NCBI RefSeq assembly: GCF_015351235.1 | Contig: NZ_JADKSJ010000002.1 | Coordinates: 620,001-684,000, forward strand | From: Plantibacter sp. VKM Ac-2880 | GTDB lineage: Bacteria > Actinomycetota > Actinomycetes > Actinomycetales > Microbacteriaceae | Direction of reading: 5' to 3' | DNA length: 64,000 nt | Shown: piece after piece, positions 15,493-24,380 of the stretch | Numbering within the stretch: position 1 is the stretch's first letter | Layout of the letters: every line of letters begins with the position of its first letter | Notes under the pieces: model-generated | What the model was told of the DNA's origin: nothing | The model's input: the letters and a program-made list of their open reading frames with translations, nothing else | The model's database searches: none | Program-made: the position numbers and the translations under genes

Positions 15493-18386
15493 GTGACGGC
15501 GTCGGCCTTGGCCGCAGCCGCCTTGTTGGCAGCACGGGTCGCGGCCGCCTTCTTCGCCGCGGCGGACCGCGCCGTCGACGTCGCCGAGGCGGACTTGGCC
15601 GTCGTGGCCTTCGCCGTGGTCGCCTTGGTCGTCGTGGCCCTCTTGGCGGGCGCCTTCTTCGCGGGTGCCTTCTTGGCCGGAGCCTTCTTGGCCGTCTTCG
15701 GCTTCGCAGGGCCCTTCGCTCGCTTGTCCGCCAGCAGTTGGACCGCTCGCTCGAAGTCGACGTCTTCGACCTGTTCGCCGCGCGGAATGGTCGCGTTGGT
15801 CACCCCGTCGGTGACGTACGCACCGAAGCGACCGTCCTTGATCTTGATCGGCTTGCCGCTCTCCGGGTCCGCTTCGAACTCCTTCAGCGCGCTCGACGCC
15901 TTGCGGGCGCCGTACTTCGGCTGAGCGAACAGCTCGACCGCGCCGGGGAGGTCGACGGTGAAGATGTCGTCCTCGGAGGTGAGGGACCGGGTGTCCGTGC
16001 CCTTCTTCAAGTAGGGACCGTATCGACCGTTCTGCGCCAGGATCTCCTCGCCGGACTCGGGGTCCGCCCCGACCACGCGCGGCAGGTCGAGGAGCTTGAG
16101 CGCGGTCTCGAGGTCGATCGTCGCGAGGTCCATCGACTTGAAGAGCGACGCCGTGCGGGGCTTCTCGGCCGCAGCCTTCTTCTTGGCCGGAGCCTTCTTC
16201 TTCGCGCCGGCTGCCGGCTCGGTGACCTCGCCGGTCGCCGTGTCGACGGAGAGTTCCGCCTCGGGCTCCGGGTCGAGTTCCGTGATGTACGGGCCGAATC
16301 GGCCGTCCTTCGCGACGATCTCCTTGCCGGTGGCAGGGTTCAGGCCGATGACGCGATCGCCCACGACGGGCGCGTCGATGAGTTCGTGCGCCTTCTCCGG
16401 AGTCAGCTCGTCCGGCGCGAGATCCTCGGGCAGGTTGACGCGACGCGGGGTCGGGCCTTCCTCACCCTCAGCGGGAGGCGGGCCGTCCGGCGTCACCTCG
16501 AGGTACGGGCCGTACTTGCCGATGCGAAGCGTGACCCCGTCGTCGATGACGATCGAGTTGATGCGGCGAGCGTCGATGTCGCCGAGGTTGTCGATCACCT
16601 GGCGGAGGCCGCGGCCGGCGTCGTCTCCGAAGTAGAAGCCCTTGAGCCAGTCGACGCGATCGACCGTTCCGCCGGCGATGCGGTCGAGGTCGTTCTCCAT
16701 CTCAGCCGTGAAGTCGTACTCGACGAGTTCCTCGAAGTACTCCTCCAGCAGTCGGACGACGCTGAACGCCACCCAGCTCGGGATGAGCGCCTGGCCGCGC
16801 TGCGTCACGTAACCGCGGTCGATGATCGTGGAGATGATCGACGCGAACGTCGAGGGTCGGCCGATGCCGAGCTCCTCGAGACGCTTCACCAGGCTCGCCT
16901 CGGTGTAGCGCGGCGGCGGCGAGGTCTCGTGGCCCTTCGCCTCCGGGTCGGCGACACCGAGCTGCTGCCCCTCGGTCAGCGGTGGCAGCTTCGCCTCGGC
17001 GGCGTCCTCCTGGGAGTTGCGGTCCTCGTCCTGCCCCTCTTCGTACGCGGCGAGGAAGCCACGGAAGGTGATGACGGTACCCGATGCGGTGAACTCGGCA
17101 CGGCCGACCTCGGTCGCGGACTCGAGCGTGATCGTCGCGGTCGAGCCCTTGGCGTCGGCCATCTGGCTGGCGACGGTGCGCTTCCAGATGAGGTCGTAGA
17201 GCTTGAAGTCGTTGCCGCGGAGCGTCGACGCGAGCGAAGACGGCGTGCGGAAGGTATCGCCGGAAGGCCGGATCGCCTCGTGGGCCTCCTGCGCGTTCTT
17301 GCTCTTGCCGCTGTAGAGGCGCGGTTTGTCCGGAACCGTCTCGGCTCCGTAGAGGGACGCCGCCTGCTTACGCGCCGCATCGATCGCCTGCTTGCTCAGC
17401 GACGGCGAGTCGGTACGCATATAGGTGATGTAGCCGTTCTCGTAGAGCGACTGCGCGACACTCATCGTCTGGCGGGCGGAGAACCGGAGCTTCCGGCCCG
17501 CCTCCTGCTGCAACGTCGAGGTGGTGAACGGCGCTGCCGGTCGACGGGAGTACGGCTTCGACTCGACCGAGAGGACGGTCGCCTTCGACTGCTCGAGTGC
17601 TGCGGCGAGCGCCGTGGCGCGCTGTTCGTCGAGCGGGACGGCGCTGCCCTTGAGCTGGCCGAGGTCGTCGAAGTCGCGGCCGGTGGCGACGCGGTCGCCG
17701 TCAAGACGGACGAGGCGGGCGGTGAAGGGTGCACCGGTGGCCTCTTCGCCCGGGAGGAAGCGGGCGATGACGTCCCAATAGGAGGCGGCGCGGAACGCGA
17801 GGCGCTCACGCTCGCGGTCGACGACGAGTCGGGTCGCGGCGGACTGCACGCGTCCGGCGCTCAGCCCAGGACCGACCTTCCGCCAGAGCACCGGGGAGAT
17901 CTCGTACCCGTAGAGGCGGTCGAGGATGCGGCGGGTCTCCTGGGCGTCGACGAGGTCGGTGTCGAGGGGGCGCGTCTTGTCCTTGGCGGCGAGGATGGCG
18001 TCCTTGGTGATCTCGTGGAACACCATGCGGCTGACCGGGACTTTCGGCTGCAGGACCTGCAGGAGGTGCCAGGCGATCGCCTCGCCTTCGCGGTCCTCAT
18101 CAGTCGCGAGGAGGAGTTCGTCGGCGTTCTTGAGGGCGCGTTTGAGGTCCGCGACGGTCTTCTTCTTCGCGTCCGAGACGACGTAGTACGGCTCGAAGCC
18201 GTTGTCGACGTCGACCGAGAACTTGCCGAGGGAGCCCTTCTTGAGCTCGGCGGGAAGGTTCTTCGGCTCGATGAGATCGCGGATGTGCCCGACCGAGGAC
18301 AACACCTCGTAGTCGTCACCGAGGTATCCGGCGATCGACTTCATCTTGGTCGGTGACTCTACGATCACGAGTTTCTTGCCTGCCAC
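15489..18386 (-). CDS. topA: DNA topoisomerase I
   Basis: A 965-residue type IA topoisomerase that relaxes negative supercoils. Toprim domain at the N-terminus (KKLVIVESPTK, DEDREGEAIAWHL), the active-site Tyr in GYITYMRTDSPSL near residue 325, and several C-terminal topoisomerase repeats of the KNGRYGPY/KDGRFGPYIT type with no zinc Cys, as in Actinobacteria. A Lys/Ala-rich insert and an AKKAPAKK-type basic tail of about 70 residues end the protein and likely bind DNA. GTG at 18386 chosen because GGAAGGAG lies just upstream; the ORF continues open much further but without homology. Confidence 0.97.
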   Translation of the reverse strand: MAGKKLVIVESPTKMKSIAGYLGDDYEVLSSVGHIRDLIEPKNLPAELKKGSLGKFSVDVDNGFEPYYVVSDAKKKTVADLKRALKNADELLLATDEDREGEAIAWHLLQVLQPKVPVSRMVFHEITKDAILAAKDKTRPLDTDLVDAQETRRILDRLYGYEISPVLWRKVGPGLSAGRVQSAATRLVVDRERERLAFRAASYWDVIARFLPGEEATGAPFTARLVRLDGDRVATGRDFDDLGQLKGSAVPLDEQRATALAAALEQSKATVLSVESKPYSRRPAAPFTTSTLQQEAGRKLRFSARQTMSVAQSLYENGYITYMRTDSPSLSKQAIDAARKQAASLYGAETVPDKPRLYSGKSKNAQEAHEAIRPSGDTFRTPSSLASTLRGNDFKLYDLIWKRTVASQMADAKGSTATITLESATEVGRAEFTASGTVITFRGFLAAYEEGQDEDRNSQEDAAEAKLPPLTEGQQLGVADPEAKGHETSPPPRYTEASLVKRLEELGIGRPSTFASIISTIIDRGYVTQRGQALIPSWVAFSVVRLLEEYFEELVEYDFTAEMENDLDRIAGGTVDRVDWLKGFYFGDDAGRGLRQVIDNLGDIDARRINSIVIDDGVTLRIGKYGPYLEVTPDGPPPAEGEEGPTPRRVNLPEDLAPDELTPEKAHELIDAPVVGDRVIGLNPATGKEIVAKDGRFGPYITELDPEPEAELSVDTATGEVTEPAAGAKKKAPAKKKAAAEKPRTASLFKSMDLATIDLETALKLLDLPRVVGADPESGEEILAQNGRYGPYLKKGTDTRSLTSEDDIFTVDLPGAVELFAQPKYGARKASSALKEFEADPESGKPIKIKDGRFGAYVTDGVTNATIPRGEQVEDVDFERAVQLLADKRAKGPAKPKTAKKAPAKKAPAKKAPAKRATTTKATTAKATTAKSASATSTARSAAAKKAAATRAANKAAAAKADAVT

Positions 18387-18506
18387 GAGGCTCCTTCCAT
18401 CAGCGACACCATACACACGTGCACGGCAGGCTTGTCCAATCGGGAGGCGGGGCACTCGGGTGTCCATCCCCTTGCGTTCTGCGGCGTTGGGAGCAGAATG
18501 TGTCCC

Positions 18507-18752
18507 ATGAGTACCCAGACGAACTACACCGTGAAGTTGACCGACGGTCCGCTGGAGGGCAAGACGATCAGCGCCCCGCTCACCGATCAGGGATCGCCGA
18601 AGCCCACCGTCGACGTGCCGAGTGGCACGGCCGGCAAGGTCTACCGGTACGCCCGCACGACCGGTGAGGAGTACGACGACTCGGGAGCACCGAGTGCCGT
18701 CGACTACCGCTTCCTCGAGGCGGTCTTCACGACCGGATCCGACCAGCCCTGA
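18507..18752 (+). CDS. Small hypothetical protein divergent from topA
   Basis: An 81-residue soluble protein (MSTQTNYTVKLTDGPLEGKT, then beta-rich sequence ending RFLEAVFTTG). No signal or membrane segment. The pattern GPLEGKTISAPL with GKVYRYARTTGE suggests a small beta-barrel. I do not recognise a family. Codon use matches the core genome, so it is probably a real conserved gene. Confidence 0.7.
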   Translation: MSTQTNYTVKLTDGPLEGKTISAPLTDQGSPKPTVDVPSGTAGKVYRYARTTGEEYDDSGAPSAVDYRFLEAVFTTGSDQP

Positions 18753-18771
18753 CCCGCCGTGGCGGTACCTC

Positions 18772-19188
18772 TTAATACGGTGCGTTTCCGGGTGCGCCGT
18801 CCGGTCGCCCCGAGGCGTCAGGCGGCGGGCCCGCCCTCGCCGCGACCCTGACGGTGCCGAGCGGGGTCTCGACGATGGCGTCGACGACGACCGTCTCCCC
18901 CTCGATGGTGCAGGCCCCGAGCGTGGCCTGGTTGCGGGACGCGACGACGCGCGCAGTGTCGCACGGGAAGCCCGCGACGCGTCCGGACAGGGTGTCCGCG
19001 GCGGCCAACGCGGCGGCGTCCGCCGCGTTGGCCGCTCGCTGATGCCCGGCGAGCAGTGTCGCCACGGGGAGGGTGGCGAGGAGGAGCGCGACGAGGGCGC
19101 CCATGATGCCCACTGCCAGCACAGAGCCTGCGCCGGTCTCCTCGCGGAACCCGGCTGCACCGAGCCTGCCGCGGCAGCGGCGCTTCAT
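18772..19188 (-). CDS. Rv3654c-like Tad pseudopilin/secretion-neighbourhood protein
   Basis: A 138-residue protein with a single N-terminal hydrophobic segment after the ETGAGSVLAVGIMG motif, then AANAADAAALAAAD, a pattern typical of the TadE-like proteins found beside DECH helicases and Tad genes in Actinobacteria (Rv3654c type). Two Cys could form a disulfide outside the cell. Overlaps the upstream TadE gene by ATGA. Probably a minor pilin or assembly factor. Confidence 0.8.
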   Translation of the reverse strand: MKRRCRGRLGAAGFREETGAGSVLAVGIMGALVALLLATLPVATLLAGHQRAANAADAAALAAADTLSGRVAGFPCDTARVVASRNQATLGACTIEGETVVVDAIVETPLGTVRVAARAGPPPDASGRPDGAPGNAPY

Positions 19189-19538
19189 CGTCCGCCAGCG
19201 AGGGCACAGGAGGACACCGAGATCGGGATCAGCGCCGCGAGGCCTGAACCACCTGCGGCGTCGACCTGCACGCAGACGAGGTCGCCCTCCGTGCTACTGG
19301 CGGTGGTCGCCCCCGGAAGCACCTGCGAGACCCGGCCCGCCGCCGTTCCACCGTCCTCGCCTCGTCCCAGGCTGCGGGCAGCGTCGGCGGCGGCATCGGT
19401 CGCGCGGAGCTGGGTCAGGCCCACCTGGATGGCGGAGAGCCCCATCGCCAGCACCAGGACGACGGCGGGGACCACGACGGCGAACTCCGCCGTGACGGAG
19501 CCGTCCTCGGAGTGGAGCGATCGGCGACACCGACGCAC
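19185..19538 (-). CDS. TadE-family minor pilin
   Basis: A 117-residue TadE-like protein: EDGSVTAEFAVVVPAVVLVL is the canonical TadE N-terminal segment with the Glu that aligns with the type IV pilin fold, followed by ATDAAADAARSLGRGE. Located 3 bp after the pilin gene and overlapping the next gene by 4 bp. Confidence 0.87.
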   Translation of the reverse strand: MRRCRRSLHSEDGSVTAEFAVVVPAVVLVLAMGLSAIQVGLTQLRATDAAADAARSLGRGEDGGTAAGRVSQVLPGATTASSTEGDLVCVQVDAAGGSGLAALIPISVSSCALAGGR

Positions 19539-19541
19539 CGG

Positions 19542-19754
19542 TCAACCGTTCGCCGTGAGCGCGCGACGGATGAGGTCGGTGAGGATACCCCGCACCTCGT
19601 CGCCCCGGAGGATGGCGACGAGGAGTCCCGCGAACCCGACGGCCGCCATCGTCGCCACGGCGTACTCCGCCGTCGCCGACCCTCGCTCGTCCCGCAGGAG
19701 GCGTCGCGCCTCACACACGATGTCCTGCTCGATCCGGCTTCCGATCCTGATCAT
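19542..19754 (-). CDS. Flp-type major pilin, DUF4244 family
   Basis: A 70-residue pilin precursor: a basic N-terminus, then RDERGSATAEYAVATMAAVG and a single hydrophobic helix, matching DUF4244/Flp pilins. The Gly before SATAEY is the likely prepilin processing point, with Glu at +5. GGGAAGGAAC sits before the ATG, a strong site fitting an abundant product. It is first of three minus-strand genes and must have its own promoter because the genes upstream are on the other strand. Confidence 0.87.
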   Translation of the reverse strand: MIRIGSRIEQDIVCEARRLLRDERGSATAEYAVATMAAVGFAGLLVAILRGDEVRGILTDLIRRALTANG

Positions 19755-19905
19755 GATGTTCCTTCCCTGCACCGGAGTGCGGTGTCCGTGGCACGAACAC
19801 CTCCATCGTCCCCGGCGGTGGTAGTCGTCGGACAGACGAGCGGCTCGAGACGGACGCGTGCCCTCGAAGGGCGGCTTGTGGAGCGACTTCCGTTGCACCC
19901 TGTCG

Positions 19906-19926
19906 CTATTCATGGTTGAGTAATAG
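19906..19926. promoter_or_regulatory. Inverted repeat CTATT-N11-AATAG before PadR gene
   Basis: CTATT and AATAG flank 11 bp immediately upstream of the GTG at 19929, within TCGCTATT...AATAGTCG. It fits a PadR operator between the divergent pilin and padR genes and could control both. Confidence 0.45.
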
Positions 19927-19928
19927 TC

Positions 19929-20279
19929 GTGGATGAACTGCTGGGGGGACACGACTCGCAACTCCTCCGAGGGGTGTTGCCGATGCTGATCCTGTCGACC
20001 GTGCAGCGCGGCGAGACGTACGGGTACGAACTCGTGGAGCAGCTCCGCGCGCTCGGCCTGACGGACCTCGCCACCGGGGTCGTGTACCCGGTCCTCAGCC
20101 GGTTCGAGCGTGACGGCCTGGTGACCGGACGCCGGGTCGCGTCCCGTGGCGGACCGGCACGGAAGTACTACGCGATCACCGAACGAGGAGCAGCGGCGAG
20201 GCTCGACGCCATCGCACGCTGGAGGGCGATGACCGACATCGCCGAGCGAGGACTGGACCCAGAGGGAGCCCGACCATGA
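19929..20279 (+). CDS. PadR-family transcriptional regulator
   Basis: A 116-residue winged-helix protein: GVLPMLILSTVQRGETYGYE, then ATGVVYPVLSRFERDGLV and GPARKYYAITERGAA, the PadR signature. No long C-terminal domain (PadR-s1 type). Start GTG at 19929. It overlaps the next gene by ATGA, a common pairing of PadR with HAAS membrane proteins. It is divergent from the pilin gene. Confidence 0.93.
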   Translation: MDELLGGHDSQLLRGVLPMLILSTVQRGETYGYELVEQLRALGLTDLATGVVYPVLSRFERDGLVTGRRVASRGGPARKYYAITERGAAARLDAIARWRAMTDIAERGLDPEGARP

Positions 20280-20839
20280 CCGATCGCAAGACCACTCCGA
20301 CGGACGAGCGATCCGCCGAAGGCACCCCACACCGCCCCGGAGCCGGGGACCGATGGCGTCGCGACACGTACCTGCAGCGCGTGGACTGGCATCTCGAGGC
20401 CGTCGTGTCCGGGCGCGAACGCCGGTCGATCGTCCGATCGCTCCGCGAGGACCTCACGGCCGAGCGAAGGCCGATGGCCGCCGCCCTCGCCGACCTCGGC
20501 GCTCCCCGAGCGCTTGCCGCCCGATACGCGGAGGACCCGACACGACTCCGGCCGCTGTGGTCGATCGGGGTCATCTGGGGCGGCGTCGCGATCCTCGCCT
20601 ACTGGTGCGCCTTTGCCCTGTTCACCCTCGGGATGCTCTCGGTCGTCGAGCAGTCGACGCTCACCGAGGCTCATGCACGGTTCTTCTTCGTCGACGTCCT
20701 CGCGTTCACCGGTCCGGACGGTATCGGCGTGGGGTGGAACGGCGACCTGGCCTGGCTCCTCGTGCCGACGGTGATCATCTCGGTCGGCGTCCTGCTCGGC
20801 GCCCGGTCCTGGCGCGCACTGCAGCGTCCACGGCCCTGA
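20276..20839 (+). CDS. HAAS/DUF1700-type membrane protein
   Basis: A 187-residue protein. Residues about 25-90 form the helical HAAS-like domain (YLQRVDWHLEAVVSGRERRS, then VRSLREDL and ALADLGAPRALAARYAED), followed by two hydrophobic segments (about 100-125 and 160-178). Such proteins accompany PadR regulators and are thought to transmit membrane signals. Translationally coupled to padR. Confidence 0.83.
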   Translation: MTDRKTTPTDERSAEGTPHRPGAGDRWRRDTYLQRVDWHLEAVVSGRERRSIVRSLREDLTAERRPMAAALADLGAPRALAARYAEDPTRLRPLWSIGVIWGGVAILAYWCAFALFTLGMLSVVEQSTLTEAHARFFFVDVLAFTGPDGIGVGWNGDLAWLLVPTVIISVGVLLGARSWRALQRPRP

Positions 20840-20878
20840 GGCAGCGGCACCGGCGACCACACCGGCGACCACCGGGCC

Positions 20879-21946
20879 TCAAAATCCCAGCGCGGTCGAG
20901 GTGAGGACGCTCAGGAGCAGCGGGGCCACTCCCACGAGGAGGAAGGCAGGCAGCACGCAGACGCCGAGCGGGATCATCAGTCGCGTCGCGAGGACCGCGG
21001 CGGCGCGCTCACCGTCGGAACGAGCCTGATCGCGTTGCTGCTGCGCCTCGCTCCGGAGCAGTTCGCCTGCCGGGACACCGGCCCTGGCCGACAGCGCCAG
21101 GACCCCGGCGATCGCCTGCTCGTCGTAGGGGACGCGGAATCGCACGCAAGCCTCCTCGACGATCGCCCGTGCGGCCGGAGCGGCGCCGCCGCCCGCCATC
21201 GCGACCGCGACGAGGTCGAGCGACAGCCCGGGGGCCGGATCCCGCCTGGCTGCCCGTGCACTCAGCGACGCGCTCCACCGTGCACCGAGCACGAGGAACC
21301 CCACGCCGACGACGAGGCAACCGAGCCCAGGGCCCGTCGCGACGAGCGTGTGGAGGGTGTCGAAGCCGAGCGCCATCCCGAGGACCACGGCCACGACCGG
21401 CAACCAGAGCACGAGCCGCGCGGTAGCCGCCGGGCCGGCGAGCGCCGTGCCCACGTCTCGGGCGATCCGATCCAGCTCCCGCAACGACCCGGCCAGGTCT
21501 CGGAGGCAGACGCCGAGCGGCGCGCCGCTGATGGAGGCGACCTGCCACGCGGCAGCCAAGCCCGCCCAGGCAGTGCGAGCACCGGCACTCGGTTCCTGCT
21601 CGGCGATGGCGGCGATGGCCTCCGGCATGTCCCCGCCGCGCACTGCGGCGTCGGCCACGGCGGCGAGTGCGTCCGCATCCGAGCTCGCCTGTGGCCCCGG
21701 GTCCACCACGCCGATATCCGACGCGTCGTCATGGACAGGTTCGAGGGCACCGGCTACCGTGACGCCGCCTTGCACGTCCGCAGCGGCCGCGAGATGTGTC
21801 CAGGCGCTGCCGGGGGCCACCCCCGCGCCGAGCAGCACTGCCAGACGACGCGTGGTGCGGGCGACGCGCGCGGGGCCGTCATCCTCCGGTGGGGTCGCGC
21901 CGGGGAACGCCGCGAGCACGGGGCGAAGCCACCGAGGTGTGATCAC
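20879..21946 (-). CDS. Type II secretion F-family protein (TadB/TadC-like)
   Basis: A 355-residue membrane platform protein of a Tad system. The T2SSF pattern appears twice weakly: an N-terminal segment with LGVCLRDLAGSLRELDRIAR and a hydrophobic pair, then a second (LSLDLVAVAMAGGGAAPAAR ... ARAGVPAGELLRSEAQQQR ... ATRLMIPLGVCVLPAFLLVG). Mycobacteria have two smaller genes here; this single one may combine both or one has been lost. GTG at 21946 overlaps the ATPase stop (GTGA). Confidence 0.83.
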   Translation of the reverse strand: MITPRWLRPVLAAFPGATPPEDDGPARVARTTRRLAVLLGAGVAPGSAWTHLAAAADVQGGVTVAGALEPVHDDASDIGVVDPGPQASSDADALAAVADAAVRGGDMPEAIAAIAEQEPSAGARTAWAGLAAAWQVASISGAPLGVCLRDLAGSLRELDRIARDVGTALAGPAATARLVLWLPVVAVVLGMALGFDTLHTLVATGPGLGCLVVGVGFLVLGARWSASLSARAARRDPAPGLSLDLVAVAMAGGGAAPAARAIVEEACVRFRVPYDEQAIAGVLALSARAGVPAGELLRSEAQQQRDQARSDGERAAAVLATRLMIPLGVCVLPAFLLVGVAPLLLSVLTSTALGF

Positions 21947-22977
21947 GGCAACTCCTCGACCGCGAGACGATCCCGTTCGTCGAGCACGAGTCGACCGACA
22001 GCGACCACCTGCCTCCCGGCCGGAAGCCGGGCGAGGTGGACGATGAGCCCGATGGCGCTCGTCGCCTGGCGTGCGACGGCCTCCTGGCTCATGCCGGCGA
22101 GCGCACCGAGCGCTTCGAGTCTGGCGGGGACGTCCGTCAACGAGTTCGCGTGCAGGGTGCCCGCGCCGCCGTCGTGGCCGGTGTTGAGGGCCGACAGCAG
22201 TTCCCGCACCTCCGGACCGCGACATTCGCCGAGGACGAGGCGGTCGGGCCGCATGCGGAGTGCCTCGCGCAGGAGGCGTTCGAGGTCGATACCGCCCGCA
22301 CCCTCGAGGTTCGCCTGGCGGGACTGCAACGCGACGACGTGCGGGTGGAGGATCCGGAGCTCGGCGACGTCCTCGATCACGACGAGCCGTTCGGCAGGCG
22401 GCGCGAGCCCGAGCAAGGCGCCCAAGAGGGTCGTCTTGCCGGAACCCCCGGCGCCGGTGACGAGGACGTTCACGCGCGTGGCCACGGCCTCACGCAGGAG
22501 GTCGGCGACGGTGGACGGGAACATACCGGCGGCCTGCAGGGCTTCGAATCCCAGCGCCTCGTCGCGAGGCACCCGGATGGACAGCAGGGTGCCTCTGGTG
22601 GAGACCGGTGGCAACACCACGTGGACCCGGATGCCGTCCTGCAGCCGGACGTCGACGCAGGGCGTCGCTTCGTCGACGTGGCGTCCGCCGCGCGCCACGA
22701 GACGGATGGCCAGCGCACGGATGGCCGCCTCGTCCGACTTCCATCCGGCCTCGCGGACGAGACCGGCACCGTGGTCGAGCCAGAGGCCGGAGGTGCCGTT
22801 CACGAAGAGGTCGGTGACCCCCGGGTCGGCGAGGTAGGGCGCGAGGGTGCCGAAATCGGCGAGCGCGGTCACCCCGCGGGACTCGTCCGCGCGGGTGGCT
22901 TCGGCGTCGCCCACCGCTCCCGGCGGATCGGGTGGGGTGGTGTCGGGCGGCACGGAGACGACGAAACGTTCGGACAT
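21943..22977 (-). CDS. Tad pilus/type II-IV secretion ATPase (TadA/CpaF-like)
   Basis: A 344-residue hexameric ATPase powering pilus assembly. Walker A GAGGSGKTT near residue 174, Asp box VVIEDVAELRI, Walker B LRMRPDRLVLGE, and His box with NTGHDGGAGTLHAN. Shorter at the N-terminus than CpaF, as in the Rv3659c group. First gene of the minus-strand Tad genes in this window; no CpaE/TadZ or prepilin peptidase gene is adjacent. Confidence 0.93.
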   Translation of the reverse strand: MSERFVVSVPPDTTPPDPPGAVGDAEATRADESRGVTALADFGTLAPYLADPGVTDLFVNGTSGLWLDHGAGLVREAGWKSDEAAIRALAIRLVARGGRHVDEATPCVDVRLQDGIRVHVVLPPVSTRGTLLSIRVPRDEALGFEALQAAGMFPSTVADLLREAVATRVNVLVTGAGGSGKTTLLGALLGLAPPAERLVVIEDVAELRILHPHVVALQSRQANLEGAGGIDLERLLREALRMRPDRLVLGECRGPEVRELLSALNTGHDGGAGTLHANSLTDVPARLEALGALAGMSQEAVARQATSAIGLIVHLARLPAGRQVVAVGRLVLDERDRLAVEELP

Positions 22978-23149
22978 GCGGCGAGCGTAGGCGTGGCAGG
23001 GACGGCGCTCCCGGTTGGACGAGGCGACCGGCGATGGTGGCGCAGGCGAGGACGACTGTGGAGCGGTGTCGCACCGCGACGAGTCCAGCGGCGCAGGCTC
23101 CGCGCGAGCGGCCGGTCGATCGACCAGCTCCTCGACGCGTCAGCCCGGC

Positions 23150-24229
23150 TCAGCGCCCGATCGTCGACGCGCGCACGACGAGGTCCGCGGCGATCACGGG
23201 CGCCGGCACCGCCGTCCGACCCTCGATCTGGGCGAGGAGCTGCTCGGCCCCGGCACGCCCGAGTGCCTCACCGGGCAGCCGCACGCTCGTGAGCGGCGGA
23301 TCACTGACCACGGACGACGCGAGGTCGTCGAACCCGACCACGGCGAGTTCGCCCGGCACCGGCATGCCCATCGCCCGGGCCGATTGCAGCACCCCGTAGG
23401 CGTGCGTGTCGGTCGCGCAGACGAGCGCCGTCACCCCGGCGTCGCGCCACCGCGGCCAGCTGTCGACGAACGCTTCCGCCGCCGCGGCCAGGTCGATGAG
23501 ACTCTCCGCCCGGTCGTCGGCATGCACCCGCATCCCGCGGAGCGCAGCCTCACGTTCGAGGAGCAGCCGGCGGAGGCGGAAGGTGTCCGTCGCCGTCCGC
23601 CCGCCGAGGTAACCGAGTTGGCGGTGCCCGAGCACGTGCAGGTGGTCGAGGAGTGCCCGGACCCCGCCGAGGAGGTCGAAGTCGACCGAGACGGCGCGGC
23701 GTTCCGTCGACGGGGCACCCGATGCCGCCTCGACCGTCGACACGGGGAGCCGCGGCGCGTCGAGGAGGACGAGCGGGGTCTCGAGGCGCAACTCGTCGAG
23801 GAAGGCCTCACTCGGGGCGTCGACCACCACCCCGGCCGGCCGGAGCGCTGCCAGCCGTCCGAGCGCTGCGGCGGTGGGGACGTCGCCCTCCCCCGTCACC
23901 GACACGAGGAGCTGGTAGGTGTCGCCGAGCCCCTCCCGGAGTCCACGGATGACGGCACCGAAGTACGGGTTCGAGGCGTCCGGGGTGACGAAGACGATGA
24001 GGTTGCTCGATCCGCTCGCAAGCGCCCTGGCGGCGTGGTCGGCGACGTATCCGAGCTCCGTGATCGCTTGACGGACCCGCTCGGCGTTCTGGGCCGACAC
24101 GTGACCGGCGTCCTTCCCGTTGGCGACGAGCGACACGGTCGCAACCGACGTCCCCGCGCGCTGCGCGACCATCGCCGCGGTCACCCGCCGGGCACCGCGC
24201 GGGCTGGGATCGTTCGACGCGTCAGTCAC
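23150..24229 (-). CDS. LacI-family transcriptional repressor (nucleoside operon)
   Basis: A 359-residue repressor. HTH at residues 16-36 (TAAMVAQRAGTSVATVSLVA), the hinge helix ALASGSSN, and a full ligand domain with DASNPYFGAVIRGLRE, LGHRQLGYLGG, CATDTHAYGVLQSAR and VVGFDDL. It is divergent from a nucleoside hydrolase-MFS-ribokinase operon, and two matching operators lie between, so it probably represses that operon until a nucleoside or ribose is present. Confidence 0.92.
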   Translation of the reverse strand: MTDASNDPSPRGARRVTAAMVAQRAGTSVATVSLVANGKDAGHVSAQNAERVRQAITELGYVADHAARALASGSSNLIVFVTPDASNPYFGAVIRGLREGLGDTYQLLVSVTGEGDVPTAAALGRLAALRPAGVVVDAPSEAFLDELRLETPLVLLDAPRLPVSTVEAASGAPSTERRAVSVDFDLLGGVRALLDHLHVLGHRQLGYLGGRTATDTFRLRRLLLEREAALRGMRVHADDRAESLIDLAAAAEAFVDSWPRWRDAGVTALVCATDTHAYGVLQSARAMGMPVPGELAVVGFDDLASSVVSDPPLTSVRLPGEALGRAGAEQLLAQIEGRTAVPAPVIAADLVVRASTIGR

Positions 24230-24285
24230 CCGTCGATCGTATCGGGCACCGGAGCCTCGGTTCCGATGACCCGGATTGGCGAACC

Positions 24286-24331
24286 TAAAGCGCTTGACGT
24301 AAGCTGCTCGCGGCGCACCTGAAGCGCTTTA
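24286..24331. promoter_or_regulatory. Twin LacI-type operators, AAGCGCTT
   Basis: TAAAGCGCTTGA (24286-24297) and TGAAGCGCTTTA (24320-24331) share the palindromic core AAGCGCTT with centres 34 bp apart, mirror images of each other, between the lacI gene and the nucleoside hydrolase gene. A -35-like TTGACG (24294-24299) overlaps the first. Typical of LacI-family binding sites. Confidence 0.75.
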
Positions 24332-24380
24332 CGTCCGACGCGGCTGGTACCGCGTCGGCACCCCAACGATGTGGAGAACC

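Noticed and set aside
15738-18356. 872-codon plus-strand ORF opposite topA
   Set aside because: It is the high-GC shadow of topA: Arg/Val/Glu-rich composition, no homology and no ribosome-binding site, while the minus strand encodes an intact topoisomerase.
18387-19160. Upstream extension of the topA frame
   Set aside because: Non-homologous, and the GTG at 18386 has a strong ribosome-binding site directly before the family's normal N-terminus.
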